A stretch of DNA of 64,000 bases from Chitinimonas sp. BJYL2 (GCF_027257935.1 NZ_JANZKW010000005.1:148546-212545); one strand, 5' to 3'. Positions 1 to 8,641 are shown, counted from the first letter of the stretch. Numbers and translations are program-made. Notes: generated from the sequence alone by a model not told the origin.

Positions 1-752
1 CTGCTGGCATCGTCGTCCTCGTGCCAGTTGATGGCCACACCGGTCAGGTTATCGCCATGCGCGCCGCCCCGTGATTCGGCCCGGTCCAGCATCTGGGGCA
101 GCGAGTACAGGGCGGGATAGCCGGTCAGCATCTGCGCCAGCTCGTCGCTCTCCATATGGCCCCACAGGCCGTCGGTACACAGCAGTACCGAATCACCGTC
201 GAGCAGCGGCACCTTGCCGCCGGTTTCCACATCGGGCGGGAAAATCGAGCCCAGGCAGTTGTAGATCTTGTTCTTCTCGGGATGGCGCTCGGCCTGCTCC
301 GGGGTGAGCTGACCCAGATCGACCATCTGCTGCACCTTGGAGTGATCGCGCGTGCGGCTCAGCACCTTGCCGGCGCGCACATGGTAGAGCCGCGAATCCC
401 CTACATGCGCCCAGTAACCCAGGCCATCCTGGATGATGGCCGCCACCACGGTGGTGCGTGGTGTTTCCAGCAAGCTGTGGTTGGCCGCGTAGTTGAGGAT
501 GGCGTCGTGACACTTGTTGAAGCCATCGGTAAGGAACTGGTGCGGGTTCTGGATGGTGGGGCGAGCCTTCTTCTGGAACAGCTCGGCCATCAGCTCCACG
601 GTGATCTGCGCGGCGACTTCACCATGCAAATGGCCACCCATGCCATCGGCCACCACCATCAGCAGCGAATCGCGGCTGTAGGAGTAGCACATGCGATCCT
701 GGTTGTACTGGCGCGCGCCGCGGCGGGTTTCCTGATAGATGGTGAATTTCAT
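1..752 (-). CDS. PP2C-family Ser/Thr protein phosphatase (3' end cut by window edge)
   Basis: Metal-dependent protein phosphatase that would reverse phosphorylation by the kinase encoded just upstream. About 250 codons are visible. The PP2C motifs appear in order: NQDR near residue 18, VVADGMGGH near 35, GDSRLY, TRDHS, CTDGLWG and, close to the edge, GDNLTGV, so all metal-binding aspartates seem present and only the last few residues are missing. No signal peptide or membrane segment is seen, so it should be cytoplasmic. The ATG shares an ATGA with the kinase stop codon, which indicates translational coupling. The closest known type is the small soluble PrpC/Stp1 class. Family assignment is firm; substrates are unknown. 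Confidence 0.93.
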   Translation of the reverse strand, partial: MKFTIYQETRRGARQYNQDRMCYSYSRDSLLMVVADGMGGHLHGEVAAQITVELMAELFQKKARPTIQNPHQFLTDGFNKCHDAILNYAANHSLLETPRTTVVAAIIQDGLGYWAHVGDSRLYHVRAGKVLSRTRDHSKVQQMVDLGQLTPEQAERHPEKNKIYNCLGSIFPPDVETGGKVPLLDGDSVLLCTDGLWGHMESDELAQMLTGYPALYSLPQMLDRAESRGGAHGDNLTGVAINWHEDDDAS

Positions 753-1726
753 TTTTGCCCTCCCTTGCCGCCAAGGCGAATTTCCATCTTGCCCAGCTGT
801 ACCAGTTTGTTCTTGTAGCCCGATAGCACGCCCGGCTTGGGCAGGGGCTCGCTGGCAATCTCTACCAGCGCTTTCTGTACTTCACGCACGCTTTGCGGGC
901 GTTGCAGGTGATCGAGTGCAAGGCACCAGTCCACCAGCTCCAGCAGGCGTGGTGAATAGCGCCCGGCCCAGAGTTTCTTCACGGACTGGTATTTGTCCTC
1001 GCGCTGTCGCGCATCCGCCGCCTGCGGTGCCATGCCGCTCATGCAGGCAAAGATGCTGGCCCCCACCGCGTAGATATCGCTCCACGGGCCGAGCTTGTCG
1101 CGATCGCCATACTGCTCGGGCGAGGCAAAGCCCGGCGTGTACATGGGCGTGAAGTTCTTGATCGAGGGAGACAGCGCATCCCGCGCGGAACCGAAGTCCA
1201 GCAGCACCGGGCTGCCATCGCGGCGGATATAGATATTGGCCGGCTTGATATCGAGATGCAGCATCTTGTGCAGATGCACTTCGCGCAGACCATTGAGCAG
1301 GTGAGCAAACACGTAAAGGATCATGTTCTCCTTCACGCCGCCATCGGTGAGCTGGATTTCCTTCTGCAGGGTACGGCCGCGCTCGTACTCCATCACCATG
1401 TAAACGGTATCGTTAGCGCGGAAGAAATTGACCACGCGAACGATATTGGGATGGCGGATCTGCGCCAGCGTCTTGCCTTCTTCGAAGAAGCATTTCATGC
1501 CATGTCGGAACAAGGCCATGTTCTCGGCCGAAGTGGCCATGACCTTGTCGCCTTCGTTGCGCAGCACCAGCGCATTAGGCAAGTACTCCTTGATCGCAAC
1601 CGGCTGATCGGCCTCGTCATGCGCGAGGTAAACGATGGAAAAGCCGCCCGCCGACAATTGCTTGACGACAGTGTAGTTGAGCAGTTGATAGCCCCGTGCG
1701 AGGGGTTGGTTGCTGGGCGGCGGCAT
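749..1726 (-). CDS. Soluble Ser/Thr protein kinase (Hanks type, non-RD)
   Basis: Eukaryotic-like protein kinase of 325 residues. The glycine loop reads LSAGGFSIVY (24-33), the ATP-anchoring lysine is K46 in VAIKEYLP, the catalytic loop is HLDIKPAN (157-164) and the metal-binding DFG is at 177-179. The residue before the catalytic Asp is Leu rather than Arg, so this is a non-RD kinase that should not depend on activation-loop phosphorylation. No transmembrane helix or PASTA repeat follows the domain, unlike PknB/PrkC receptors; the C-terminus is a short basic tail. It overlaps the phosphatase start by 4 bp, forming a kinase-phosphatase pair. Targets cannot be read from the sequence. Confidence 0.93.
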   Translation of the reverse strand: MPPPSNQPLARGYQLLNYTVVKQLSAGGFSIVYLAHDEADQPVAIKEYLPNALVLRNEGDKVMATSAENMALFRHGMKCFFEEGKTLAQIRHPNIVRVVNFFRANDTVYMVMEYERGRTLQKEIQLTDGGVKENMILYVFAHLLNGLREVHLHKMLHLDIKPANIYIRRDGSPVLLDFGSARDALSPSIKNFTPMYTPGFASPEQYGDRDKLGPWSDIYAVGASIFACMSGMAPQAADARQREDKYQSVKKLWAGRYSPRLLELVDWCLALDHLQRPQSVREVQKALVEIASEPLPKPGVLSGYKNKLVQLGKMEIRLGGKGGQK

Positions 1727-1906
1727 CAGGGCGCTTGGCGCGGTGTGTTAAGATTCTTGGACTGCCAATGGCCAAAGCACGGCTTATGACATTTGGCTGG
1801 TCTGTGGCGCATTGTGGTTTTGCCGTGCCACAAAGTCAAAGCGATGCCATGCCGGCTGTGGTGTTCAGCCCCCTGGATGCCCGCCCACCTCACCCGGAGC
1901 CCCCGA

Positions 1907-2773
1907 ATGATCCTGAGCATGACCGGCTATGCCGTTGCCAACCGCGAACTGGCCGGCGGCCTCCTGAGTGTGGAACTGCGCGCCGTCAATCACCGCTTTC
2001 TTGATCTGACGCTACGCATGCCGGACGAGTTGCGCGTGCTCGAAAACCAGCTGCGCGAACGGCTCGCCGGGCGCGTATCGCGCGGCAAGCTTGAGTGCCG
2101 GATCGGCTTCTCCACCCGAGCCGAAACCCAGCCCAAGCTGCAGCTCAACACCATTCTGCTGCAACAACTGCTGGTGCTGACCCACGAGGCCCGCGCCATT
2201 GCACCGCAGGCGGGCGAGCTGCGCATGGGTGAGCTGCTGCGCTGGCCCGGCGTGCTGATTACCGACTCGGTCAGCCCGGATGCCCTGCAAGCCACGGCTA
2301 TGGAGCTGCTCGATATCGCGCTCGACGATTTCACCGCCACGCGTGGCCGCGAAGGTGAAAAGCTGGCCGCCTCGATGATCGAACGTCTCGACAAGATCGA
2401 CGCCATCGTCGCCGAGGTGCAGCCCCGCCTGCCCGCCATCGTGGCGGCCTACGATGACAAGATCAAACAGCGCCTGATCGATGCGCTGGGCTCACTGGAT
2501 GACGACCGGGTACGTCAGGAAGTCGCCCTGTTTGCACAGAAGATCGATATCGCCGAAGAAATCACCCGCCTCGGCACCCATACCAAGGAAGTGCGCCGCA
2601 TCCTCAAGCAGGGCGGTGCCGTGGGCAAGCGGCTGGACTTCCTGATGCAGGAGCTGCACCGCGAAGCCAACACCCTGGGCGCCAAATCGGCCGCCAGCGA
2701 AACCTCGCAGGCTTCGCTGGAACTCAAGGTCCTGATCGAGCAGATGCGCGAACAGGTGCAGAACATCGAGTAA
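1907..2773 (+). CDS. yicC: YicC family endoribonuclease
   Basis: Member of the YicC/YloC family, reported as an RNase acting on small RNAs. The chosen ATG gives MILSMTGYA, the typical family N-terminus, and 288 residues, matching the usual length of about 287; an upstream in-frame start at 1793 would add an atypical tail. Family features include the conserved N-terminal SMTGYA block, an RxVNHRFLD-type segment near residue 25 and the C-terminal block GKRLDFLMQELHREANTLGAK. It lies just upstream of gmk, the classical yicC-gmk-rpoZ-spoT order, and diverges from the kinase gene. Confidence 0.95.
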   Translation: MILSMTGYAVANRELAGGLLSVELRAVNHRFLDLTLRMPDELRVLENQLRERLAGRVSRGKLECRIGFSTRAETQPKLQLNTILLQQLLVLTHEARAIAPQAGELRMGELLRWPGVLITDSVSPDALQATAMELLDIALDDFTATRGREGEKLAASMIERLDKIDAIVAEVQPRLPAIVAAYDDKIKQRLIDALGSLDDDRVRQEVALFAQKIDIAEEITRLGTHTKEVRRILKQGGAVGKRLDFLMQELHREANTLGAKSAASETSQASLELKVLIEQMREQVQNIE

Positions 2774-2849
2774 TCTGCCTCAAGGCGGCTGAATGCCCTT
2801 GACCATTGTGATAACCTGAACAGCAGTGCGAACCGACGGGATGATCCCC

Positions 2850-3467
2850 ATGAGCAAAGGCAAGCTTTTCATCGTTGCGGGCCCCTCGGGCGCGGGCAAG
2901 GCCACCCTTGTACGCGCACTGCTGGCCGCCGACTCGAACGTGCAGCTGTCGATCTCGTTCACCACGCGTGCCCCACGCGAAGGTGAAGCAGACGGCCGCG
3001 ACTACCATTTTGTCAGCCGCGAGACCTTTCTCGCCATGGTGGATCACGGCGACTTCCTTGAGCACGCCGAAGTACATGGCAATCTCTACGGCACCTCGCA
3101 AACCTGGATCAACGAGGTCATCGCCAAGGGCCAGGACATCCTGCTGGAGATCGACGTGCAAGGCGCCCAACAGGTCCGTCGCCACTTCGCGGAGGCGGTC
3201 GGCATCTTCATCCTGCCACCGAGCGCCGAAGTGCTGGAGCAGCGCCTGCGCAACCGCGGTACCGAGAGCGAAGAGGCCATCCTGCGCCGGCTGGCCAATG
3301 CACGCGAAGAGATCAGCCATGTCGGCGAGTTCAATTACGTGATCATCAATGAACACATCGATCAGGCCGTGCGCGACATCATCGGCATCGTCCGTGCCGA
3401 GCGCTGCCACTTTGCCTCTCAGGCCGTGCGCCACAACGCCCTGATCAACGCCCTGCAGAAGGGTTAG
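2850..3467 (+). CDS. gmk: Guanylate kinase
   Basis: Phosphorylates GMP to GDP with ATP in the cytoplasm. The start at 2850 gives MSKGKLFIV and 205 residues, the normal family size; in-frame ATG codons further upstream would add a tail with no family support. The GMP-binding region (SFTTRAPREGE, then DYHFV), the LEHAEVHGNLYGT block and the lid are well conserved. The P-loop reads GPSGAGKAT (11-19). Ala18 occupies the position that is normally Ser or Thr and ligates Mg2+, so either the following Thr compensates or the enzyme is altered. The gene sits between yicC and rpoZ. Confidence 0.96.
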   Translation: MSKGKLFIVAGPSGAGKATLVRALLAADSNVQLSISFTTRAPREGEADGRDYHFVSRETFLAMVDHGDFLEHAEVHGNLYGTSQTWINEVIAKGQDILLEIDVQGAQQVRRHFAEAVGIFILPPSAEVLEQRLRNRGTESEEAILRRLANAREEISHVGEFNYVIINEHIDQAVRDIIGIVRAERCHFASQAVRHNALINALQKG

Positions 3468-3559
3468 CACGGCGACCCGCCGTCACCGAACGCCTCACCG
3501 AACACCATTCAGTACCACGGCCGGCAACAGTCGGCCGGATATCACCGGAGTAAAGCATC

Positions 3560-3769
3560 ATGGCCCGTATTACCGTTGAAGATTGTCTGGATCGCATCCA
3601 GAACCGTTTTGACCTGACCCTGTCGGCTGCCTACCGCGCCCGCCAGATCGCCAACGGCTCCACGCCGCTGGTAGATGAAGTGGGCCGTGACAAGCCCACC
3701 GTGCTGGCCCTGCGCGAGATCGCCGCCGGCAAGATCGGCATCGAAATCCTGCAACGCACCCGCAGCTGA
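3560..3769 (+). CDS. rpoZ: RNA polymerase omega subunit
   Basis: Small RNA polymerase subunit (69 residues) that stabilises the beta-prime subunit. The N-terminus [10 protein letters not shown] and the following [16 protein letters not shown] and [13 protein letters not shown] blocks are diagnostic. A start-proximal GGAG lies just upstream of the ATG. The 92-bp gap from gmk contains an inverted repeat of CGGCCG (3518-3523 and 3532-3537). A strong terminator-like hairpin follows the stop codon, separating it from spoT. Confidence 0.97.
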   Translation: MARITVEDCLDRIQNRFDLTLSAAYRARQIANGSTPLVDEVGRDKPTVLALREIAAGKIGIEILQRTRS

Positions 3770-3790
3770 TTGCGCGGGGCAGCAGGCAAA

Positions 3791-3813
3791 GCGGGCCCCT
3801 GGCCCGCTTTTTT
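3791..3813 (+). terminator. Intrinsic terminator between rpoZ and spoT
   Basis: A GCGGGCC/GGCCCGC stem with a three-base loop (3791-3807) is followed by six T residues. It starts about 20 bp after the rpoZ stop and ends only about 27 bp before the spoT ATG, so it should reduce read-through from the gmk-rpoZ transcript into spoT. Confidence 0.8.
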
Positions 3814-3840
3814 GCCTCTTGCCCACCCGGATTGCCCACC

Positions 3841-6009
3841 ATGGTCGAAGCCGCCGACCTGCCCGTACCCGAAGCCTACGCCCAGCAAGTGGCGCGGGAT
3901 GCGAACATCCTGCTCGCCAAGGCCTCTGCTTACCTCAAGGCCGAGGATATCCCCCTGCTGGAGGCAGCATTCCGCTTCAGCGCCGAATGCCACCAGACCC
4001 AGTTCCGCCAGAGCGGTGAGCCCTATATCACCCACCCGTTGGCCGTAGCCGACATCCTGGCCGACCACCATCTCGACACCCAGGCGCTGATGGCCGCCTT
4101 CCTCCACGACACGATGGAGGACACCGGCGTTACCAAGCTCGAACTCAGCGACCGCTTCGGCAAGCATGTGGCCGAACTGGTCGACGGCCTCTCCAAGCTC
4201 GAAAAGCTGGAATTCCAGAGCAAGGAAGAAGCGCAGGCAGAGAACTTCCGCAAGATGCTGATGGCCATGGCGCGCGACGTACGCGTCATCCTCGTGAAGC
4301 TGGCCGACCGTCTGCACAATATGCGCACGCTCGATGCCGTGCGGGAAGACAAGCAAAAGCGTATCGCCGCCGAAACGCTGGAAATCTACGCGCCCATCGC
4401 CAACCGCATCGGCCTGCATGCCATCTACCAGGAGCTGGAAGACTGGGGCTTCCGCTACCTGCACCCCAAGCGCTACGAGGTGCTCAACAAGGCGCTCAAG
4501 TCGGCGCGCGGCAACCGCCGTGAGGTGGTCGGCAAGATACTCGATGCGATCAAGCAGAAACTCGCGGACGCCAAGATCAACGCCACCGTATATGGCCGCG
4601 AAAAGCACCTCGCCAGCATCCACAAAAAGATGCACGAAAAGCATCTGAGCTTTTCCGAAGTGCTCGATATCTACGGCTTCCGCGTGATTGTGGACGATGT
4701 CTCCACCTGCTATCTGGCACTGGGGGCACTGCACGGGCTGTACAAGCCGCGTCCCGGCGCCTTCAAGGATTACATCGCCATCCCCAAGCCCAACGGCTAC
4801 CAGAGTCTGCACACGGCACTGACCGGCCCCTACGGCACCCCGATCGAGGTACAGATCCGCACTCACGACATGCACAAGGTGGCGCAAGCCGGCGTGGCAT
4901 CGCACTGGATGTACAAGTCCGGCGACGAAAGCTTTGGCGATGTGCAGCAAAAGACCCACCAGTGGCTGCAATCGCTGCTGGAAATCCAGTCCATGTCAGG
5001 GGATTCGGTCGAGTTTCTTGAACACATCAAGGTCGATCTCTTCCCCGGTGAAGTCTATGTCTTCACCCCCAAGGGCAAGATCCTCACCCTGCCCCAAGGC
5101 GCCACCACGGTGGACTTTGCCTATGCCGTCCACTCGGATGTCGGCAACCGCTGCATCGCCGCCCGCATCAATTACGACCTGATGCCGCTGCGCACGGTGC
5201 TCAAGACCGGCGATCAGGTCGAGATCATCACCGCCACCACGGCACGGCCCAATCCGAACTGGCTCAACTTTGTCGTCACCGGCAAGGCACGCTCGCATAT
5301 CCGCCACTTCCTCAAAACCATGCGGTATGAGGAAGCCGTGCATCTGGGTGAGCGCCTGCTGGCTCAGGCCGCTCGCGCCCTCATGAACCAGTCCACCGAT
5401 CTGCCCGAGGAAGCCTGGGATCGCTACCTGCGCGAGAACGCGCCCAGCAAGCGCGAGGAAATCCTCGCCGATATCGGCCTGGGCAAGCGTCTGGGGCTGG
5501 TAGTGGCGCAACGCCTGCTGACGCTGGCCGGCCTGTTTGCCGTGGGCGAGGCCAAGTCCGGCCCTATCCTGATTCGTGGCACCGAAGGCGTGGCGGTACA
5601 GTTCGCGCGCTGCTGCAACCCGATACCGGGCGACCCCATCATCGGCCTGATCAAACAAGGCCAGGGTCTGGTCATCCATACCCACGACTGCCCGCAGGTC
5701 AGCGGGCGCGGTTATAAGCTCGACCCTGACAAGCTGCTCGAAGTCGAGTGGGACGTCCCCGCCGGCAAGCTGTTCGATGTGCAGATCAAGGTACTGGCCA
5801 TGCATGAGCGCGGCGTACTGGCCCAGATTGCCGCCGCCATCTCCGAAGCCGCCGCCAATATCGAGAACGTACGCATGGATAACGAGGCCGACCGCTACAC
5901 CGAGATCAGCTTTACCGTTCAGGTCGAAAACCGTCAGCATCTGGCCAAAGTGATGCAATCACTGCGCAGCCTGGAAAGCGTGGTCCGCATCAACCGGCTC
6001 AAATCCTGA
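3841..6009 (+). CDS. spoT: Bifunctional (p)ppGpp synthetase/hydrolase
   Basis: Makes and degrades the stringent-response alarmone. Domains in order: HD hydrolase (HD pair at residues 89-90 in FLHDTMEDTG), synthetase (about 190-360), TGS (VYVFTPKGKILTLPQG), a conserved-cysteine region (FARCCNPIPGD) and a C-terminal ACT domain ending VVRINRLKS. The length of 722 residues fits long RSH proteins. The intact HD argues against a RelA-only enzyme. The synthetase motif that is RXKD in bifunctional enzymes reads A307-F-K-D310 here. A TTG at 3832 could add three residues, but the ATG is preferred. No convincing Shine-Dalgarno is seen. The rpoZ terminator lies immediately upstream. Confidence 0.95.
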   Translation: MVEAADLPVPEAYAQQVARDANILLAKASAYLKAEDIPLLEAAFRFSAECHQTQFRQSGEPYITHPLAVADILADHHLDTQALMAAFLHDTMEDTGVTKLELSDRFGKHVAELVDGLSKLEKLEFQSKEEAQAENFRKMLMAMARDVRVILVKLADRLHNMRTLDAVREDKQKRIAAETLEIYAPIANRIGLHAIYQELEDWGFRYLHPKRYEVLNKALKSARGNRREVVGKILDAIKQKLADAKINATVYGREKHLASIHKKMHEKHLSFSEVLDIYGFRVIVDDVSTCYLALGALHGLYKPRPGAFKDYIAIPKPNGYQSLHTALTGPYGTPIEVQIRTHDMHKVAQAGVASHWMYKSGDESFGDVQQKTHQWLQSLLEIQSMSGDSVEFLEHIKVDLFPGEVYVFTPKGKILTLPQGATTVDFAYAVHSDVGNRCIAARINYDLMPLRTVLKTGDQVEIITATTARPNPNWLNFVVTGKARSHIRHFLKTMRYEEAVHLGERLLAQAARALMNQSTDLPEEAWDRYLRENAPSKREEILADIGLGKRLGLVVAQRLLTLAGLFAVGEAKSGPILIRGTEGVAVQFARCCNPIPGDPIIGLIKQGQGLVIHTHDCPQVSGRGYKLDPDKLLEVEWDVPAGKLFDVQIKVLAMHERGVLAQIAAAISEAAANIENVRMDNEADRYTEISFTVQVENRQHLAKVMQSLRSLESVVRINRLKS

Positions 6010-6045
6010 TCCCGTCCTGATCTGCCGCGACATCCGCCGCAACGT

Positions 6046-6056
6046 TGTAAAATCCC
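6046..6056 (+). promoter_or_regulatory. Probable -10 region upstream of thiS
   Basis: TTGTAAAATCC contains the -10 hexamer TAAAAT (6048-6053), about 30 nt before the thiS ATG. The same TAAAATCnC core occurs at a similar distance upstream of psd and ttcA in this window. No good -35 hexamer is visible. Confidence 0.45.
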
Positions 6057-6082
6057 GCCTGTTCCCTCGTTTACCCACCCCG

Positions 6083-6286
6083 ATGATTACCCTCAGCATC
6101 AATGGCGAAGCCCGCCAGCTCCCTGCCGGCCTGCCGCTGGATCAGCTTGTGATCGAGCTGGGTCATGCTGGTCGCCGAATCGCGATTGAGCGCAATGGCG
6201 AGATCGTGCCCAAGAGCCAGTACGCCGCGACCCACTTGGCCGAGGGCGACAAACTGGAAATCGTGGTCGCAGTGGGCGGGGGCTGA
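6083..6286 (+). CDS. thiS: Sulfur carrier protein ThiS
   Basis: Ubiquitin-like sulfur carrier of 67 residues for thiamine thiazole synthesis. It ends in the obligatory Gly-Gly (AVGGG), which is adenylated and thiocarboxylated. The fold-typical LPLDQLVIELG and VAIERNGEIV-like segments are present. It is separated by 2 bp from a GNAT acetyltransferase gene and then by 470 bp from its partner thiG, an interrupted thiS-thiG arrangement. Confidence 0.94.
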   Translation: MITLSINGEARQLPAGLPLDQLVIELGHAGRRIAIERNGEIVPKSQYAATHLAEGDKLEIVVAVGGG

Positions 6287-6288
6287 AC

Positions 6289-6759
6289 GTGGTCGACACC
6301 ACCCTGCATAGCCGCCGCGCCACGCTGGCCGATGTGCCGCTGCTGGCCGAACTCAACCAGCAGTTCAATCACGACGAAGGCCACGGCACCATCGCCAGCC
6401 TGAAGCAACTACAAGCCCGCCTGCACGACTGGCTGGCCAGTGGCGAATACGCTGCCGTCCTGTTCGACCACCAGGGTCAGACCGTCGCCTACGCGCTCTA
6501 TCGCGAGCAGGCCGCCTCCATCAATCTGCGCCAGTTCTTTGTGGCCGGCGATCGCCGCCGCCACGGCCTCGGCCGCCGCGCGCTGGCCCTGCTGTTCAGC
6601 GACTACTGGCCAGCCGACAAGCGCCTCAGTGTGGACGTCCCCACCCGCAATGAGCGCGCACTGGCCTTCTGGCGCTCGGTCGGCTTCCTCGATTACTGCA
6701 CTACCCTGATCATGGCGCCCAAACAGCGCCCCAACCCGGAACAGCGGACCTCCCCATGA
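6289..6759 (+). CDS. GNAT family N-acetyltransferase
   Basis: Acetyl-CoA dependent acyltransferase of 156 residues with unknown substrate. GNAT motif A is visible as [17 protein letters not shown] (about residues 82-98), with the pyrophosphate-binding R/Q-x-x-G-x-G/A variant RRHGLG, followed by the motif B segment [13 protein letters not shown]. It starts with GTG 2 bp after thiS and overlaps the thiG start by 4 bp (ATGA), so it is translated as part of the thiamine operon. Whether it acts on a thiamine intermediate or is a passenger cannot be told. Confidence 0.85.
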   Translation: MVDTTLHSRRATLADVPLLAELNQQFNHDEGHGTIASLKQLQARLHDWLASGEYAAVLFDHQGQTVAYALYREQAASINLRQFFVAGDRRRHGLGRRALALLFSDYWPADKRLSVDVPTRNERALAFWRSVGFLDYCTTLIMAPKQRPNPEQRTSP

Positions 6760-7538
6760 CGACCTCCCTCACCATTGCCGGTATTGAGTACGGCTCGCGC
6801 CTGCTGGTTGGCACCGGCAAGTACAAGGATTTCACCGAAACCCGTGCCGCCATTGATGCCTCCGGCGCCGAGATCGTCACCGTGGCCATCCGCCGCGTGA
6901 ACCTGGGTCAGGACCCGAACGTACCGAGCCTGCTCGATTACCTGCCGGCCAGCGAATTCACCTACCTGCCCAACACCGCCGGCTGCTATAGCGCCGACGA
7001 CGCGGTGCGCACCCTGCGTCTGGCGCGCGAGCTGCTCGATGGCCACAAGCTGGTAAAGCTGGAAGTCCTGGGCGACCCGCACACGCTCTACCCGAACGTG
7101 ATCGAAACCCTCAAAGCCGCCGAAACGCTGGTCAAGGATGGTTTCGATGTGATGGTTTATACGTCCGACGATCCCATCGTCGCCAAGCAGCTCGAAGACA
7201 TCGGCTGCTGCGCCATCATGCCGCTGGCCAGCCTGATCGGCTCCGGCATGGGCATTCTCAATCCGTGGAACCTCAAGCTCATCATCGACCAGAGCAAGGT
7301 ACCGGTCATCGTGGACGCCGGCGTCGGCACGGCCTCGGATGCCGCCATCGCCATGGAACTGGGTTGCGACGGCGTATTGATGAACACCGCGATTGCCGCC
7401 GCACAAGACCCAATCCGCATGGCCCGCGCCATGAAGCTGGGCGTGGAAGCAGGCCGCGAAGCCTTCCTGGCCGGCCGCATGCCGCGCAAGCTGTATGCCG
7501 GTGCGCCAAGTTCGCCCACGGGCGGCATGATCGGCTAA
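6756..7538 (+). CDS. thiG: Thiazole synthase
   Basis: Forms the thiamine thiazole phosphate from deoxyxylulose phosphate, dehydroglycine/glycine imine and ThiS thiocarboxylate. The protein is 260 residues, the normal size. Conserved blocks include [12 protein letters not shown] (14-25), [42 protein letters not shown] and the C-terminal [10 protein letters not shown]. It is coupled to the preceding acetyltransferase through ATGA. Confidence 0.97.
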   Translation: MTTSLTIAGIEYGSRLLVGTGKYKDFTETRAAIDASGAEIVTVAIRRVNLGQDPNVPSLLDYLPASEFTYLPNTAGCYSADDAVRTLRLARELLDGHKLVKLEVLGDPHTLYPNVIETLKAAETLVKDGFDVMVYTSDDPIVAKQLEDIGCCAIMPLASLIGSGMGILNPWNLKLIIDQSKVPVIVDAGVGTASDAAIAMELGCDGVLMNTAIAAAQDPIRMARAMKLGVEAGREAFLAGRMPRKLYAGAPSSPTGGMIG

Positions 7539-7542
7539 GGCC

Positions 7543-7833
7543 ATGCTGTACTTGGCGTTGGTAATGCTCGGCATGGCCAAACTTGACCAGCATCTGGATC
7601 GTCGCTTGGATGCACCGCTGATAGTGGCCATTTTCAGTGCCGGGCAGTTGTTCCTGAAGGGACACCTGCTCGCTGGCCTGCTCGCCGCACCGCTGGCTAG
7701 CATGCTTGCCTATGGTCTGTTCCACTTGCTGCGGATATGGGGTGACAGCCTCCTGGCTTGGTTATTTACCCTAATGGTTGGCAGCTTGCTCAGCGCCGCA
7801 TTGATTACACTGTTCATCCGCCTGCTGATCTAG
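7543..7833 (+). CDS. Small hydrophobic membrane protein of unknown function
   Basis: A 96-residue protein starting 4 bp after the thiG stop. It is mostly hydrophobic, with about three predicted membrane segments (roughly residues 1-12 and 25-50, 54-70, 72-96), and a charged DQHLDRR stretch near residue 15. I do not recognise the family. Its position between thiG and trmB and tight spacing support expression with the thiamine operon. Codon use is less GC-biased than in its neighbours. Confidence 0.65.
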   Translation: MLYLALVMLGMAKLDQHLDRRLDAPLIVAIFSAGQLFLKGHLLAGLLAAPLASMLAYGLFHLLRIWGDSLLAWLFTLMVGSLLSAALITLFIRLLI

Positions 7834-7890
7834 ATCCCGGTCTGTTGATTGCTGACCTCGAAGACTCGCAGCACATTGAAAGAATCACCC

Positions 7891-8568
7891 ATGGAAAACC
7901 CCATCCATCGCCATATCCGCAGCTTCGTGCTGCGCCAGGGCCATTTCTCCGAAGCGCAGACCCGCGCCATGGAAGAGGGTGCGCCGCGTTGGGGCATTGA
8001 GTACCGGCACGAAATATTGAACCTGGACACCGCTTTCGGTCGCAGCGCACCCAAGGTGCTGGAGATCGGCTTCGGCATGGGTGGGGCTACATCCGAGATA
8101 GCGGCGGCGAGGCCGGATACGGATTTTCTCGGCATCGAGGTACATGGCCCCGGCGTGGGCAATATGTACAAGCTGATCGAGGAAAAGCAGCTCAGCAATA
8201 TCCGCGTGATTCGTCACGATGCGGTCGAGGTGCTCTCGCACATGATTGCCGATGGCTCACTGGACGGCTTCCATCTGTACTTCCCCGACCCCTGGCCCAA
8301 GAAGCGCCATCACAAGCGCCGCCTGGTGCAGCCCGACTTCCTGGCCGGCATTGTGCGCAAGCTCAAGCCCGGTGCTTACATCCATATGGCCACCGACTGG
8401 GAAGACTACGCGGTGCAGATGCTGGAGGTGCTGTCGGCCAATCCGGATCTGCAGAACACCGCCGAGGGCTACGCACCGCGCCCCGAGTGGCGGCCGCTGA
8501 CCAAGTTCGAGCAGCGCGGCCTGAATCTGGGCCATGGCGTGTGGGACCTGATGTTTACCCGCCGCTGA
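7891..8568 (+). CDS. trmB: tRNA (guanine-N7)-methyltransferase
   Basis: Methylates G46 in the variable loop of tRNA using S-adenosylmethionine. The ATG at 7891 gives [17 protein letters not shown], matching the family start; an upstream in-frame start at 7849 lacks family support. The SAM-binding motif is [12 protein letters not shown], and the catalytic region has [16 protein letters not shown] with the following DW motif (MATDWEDYA). Length is 225 residues. It is the last gene before a strong terminator. Confidence 0.96.
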   Translation: MENPIHRHIRSFVLRQGHFSEAQTRAMEEGAPRWGIEYRHEILNLDTAFGRSAPKVLEIGFGMGGATSEIAAARPDTDFLGIEVHGPGVGNMYKLIEEKQLSNIRVIRHDAVEVLSHMIADGSLDGFHLYFPDPWPKKRHHKRRLVQPDFLAGIVRKLKPGAYIHMATDWEDYAVQMLEVLSANPDLQNTAEGYAPRPEWRPLTKFEQRGLNLGHGVWDLMFTRR

Positions 8569-8587
8569 GAACCGGCGACTAGAAAAC

Positions 8588-8613
8588 AAAACGGCGCACT
8601 TGGCGCCGTTTTT
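8588..8613. terminator. Bidirectional terminator after trmB
   Basis: A 7-bp perfect stem ACGGCGC/GCGCCGT (8591-8597 with 8603-8609) is flanked by A-rich sequence on the left and TTTTTG on the right. It can serve trmB on the plus strand and the convergent SPOR-domain gene on the minus strand. Confidence 0.85.
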
Positions 8614-8641
8614 GTTGGGTTGCGCCCACGGGGGGGCCGTA

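Noticed and set aside
3518..3537. CGGCCG inverted repeat upstream of rpoZ as a terminator of gmk
   Set aside because: No T tract follows and it lies close to the rpoZ ribosome site; it may simply be a GC-rich hairpin.
3631..4971. 446-residue open frame antisense to spoT
   Set aside because: Shadow frame across the terminator and spoT; no family features.
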